From Mucilaginibacter rubeus (GTDB taxonomy: Bacteria > Bacteroidota > Bacteroidia > Sphingobacteriales > Sphingobacteriaceae), in contig NZ_BMKD01000006.1 of NCBI RefSeq assembly GCF_014643835.1, positions 385,883 to 449,882 on the forward strand: 64,000 bases of DNA, written 5' to 3'. Below the pieces are notes generated by a model. The model did no database searches and was not told the DNA's origin. It saw nothing but the letters and a program-made list of their open reading frames with translations. Positions within the stretch are counted from its first letter, which is position 1; every line of letters starts with the position of its first letter. The translations under genes were made by a program, and so were the position numbers. Shown one piece after another: positions 63,646 through 64,000 of the stretch.

Positions 63646-64000
63646 ATGATAAAAAGTTTACCCAAGGCGTTTAAACTATCTACCTTATTGTTATTTTTTT
63701 TAGGTGCCGGATGTTCAAAAAAGTCATCAAGCCCAACGCTCTTTAAGCTGCTCGATGCTTCACAAACAGGTATCGATTTTAAAAATACCATTACCGAAAG
63801 TGACAGCATCAACATCCTTAACCACCCCTACCTGTACAATGGCGCCGGTGTTGGTATCGGCGATTTTAACCGTGATGGCCTGCCCGATGTTTACTTTGCC
63901 GGTAACATGGTTGCCAATAAATTATACATTAACAAAGGCTTACTTACTTTTAAAGATGTTACAGACGCGGCGGGTGTAGCCGGTAATGGCGACTGGTACG
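63646..64000 (+). CDS. CRTAC1/FG-GAP (VCBS-type) repeat lipoprotein, partial
   Basis: Starts at an ATG at 63646 and runs off the right edge (118 codons seen). Signal and lipobox LGAGC (lipid Cys23), then SKKSSSP. After LLDASQTGIDFKNTITES comes the FG-GAP/VCBS calcium-binding repeat GAGVGIGDFNRDGLPDVYFAGN and FKDVTDAAGVAG. This is the pattern of long ASPIC/UnbV-type propeller lipoproteins common in Bacteroidota, often located next to SusCD loci; the role is unknown. Confidence 0.85.
   Translation, partial: MIKSLPKAFKLSTLLLFFLGAGCSKKSSSPTLFKLLDASQTGIDFKNTITESDSINILNHPYLYNGAGVGIGDFNRDGLPDVYFAGNMVANKLYINKGLLTFKDVTDAAGVAGNGDWY

Noticed and set aside
1-64000. CRISPR arrays, rRNA genes, transposase genes or phage genes
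   Set aside because: No regularly spaced direct repeats, no rRNA-like sequence and no integrase/transposase motifs were seen; repeats present are isolated inverted elements.

Overview
The window looks like chromosomal DNA from a Bacteroidota (Sphingobacteriia) bacterium that degrades plant polysaccharide, most like Mucilaginibacter or Pedobacter. This is inferred from gene content: a SusC/SusD pair, three propeller-type sensor kinases (at least two of them full hybrid two-component regulators), a type IX secretion (T9SS) cargo protein, lipoproteins with Cys-Lys/Ser starts, Bacteroidota -7 promoter boxes of the form TAnnTTTG, and few Shine-Dalgarno sites.

Layout. 1-3145 is the 5' part of a propeller-sensor hybrid kinase that leaves the window on the left. 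3491-11623 is mostly housekeeping: a DUF1080 lipoprotein, an acyltransferase, tRNA-Asn, a PfkB sugar kinase, an acyl-CoA dehydrogenase and a YncE/phosphoesterase fusion. 11901-52528 is a large carbohydrate-utilisation region. It begins with a GH43 galactanase-like enzyme behind an orphan ECF sigma factor, an HTCS (13770-17876), a LacI regulator with a GH97 enzyme, a GH28 enzyme, a 2389-residue modular T9SS protein with an alginate-lyase-like domain, and a beta-helix lipoprotein. A second HTCS (32438-36427) is divergent from the core operon: SusC, SusD, DUF3823, GH2, GH127-type, BNR/sialidase-like, GH5-like, GH43 and a PHP-like metallohydrolase. 52815-63404 is mixed: a PhyH dioxygenase, an SDR, a possible cysteine hydrolase, an HxlR regulator divergent from an MDR oxidoreductase, an LD-carboxypeptidase, a lipoprotein formylglycine-generating enzyme, a GntR regulator and a vanadium-haloperoxidase-like lipoprotein. 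A CRTAC1/FG-GAP lipoprotein runs off the right end.

How the genes work together (inference). The two HTCS proteins would sense oligosaccharides in the periplasm and switch on neighbouring operons. Secreted enzymes (GH28 and the giant lyase-like protein) would cut the polymer, SusC/SusD/DUF3823 would bind and import fragments, and GH2, GH43, GH127, GH97 and GH5-like enzymes would trim them. The mix of GH28, GH127, two GH43s and GH2 fits a pectic or arabinogalactan-like heteropolysaccharide, but the substrate is not proven by sequence.

Non-coding features include at least five inverted-repeat elements, a recurring AACCAATTA leader just before start codons, a duplicated leader/start region before the GH43 gene, and a possible small RNA with a tRNA T-arm-like hairpin near 60.6 kb. 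Many genes have their first possible start at a TTG or GTG well before a clear ATG followed by a signal peptide; for those the ATG is given as the start.
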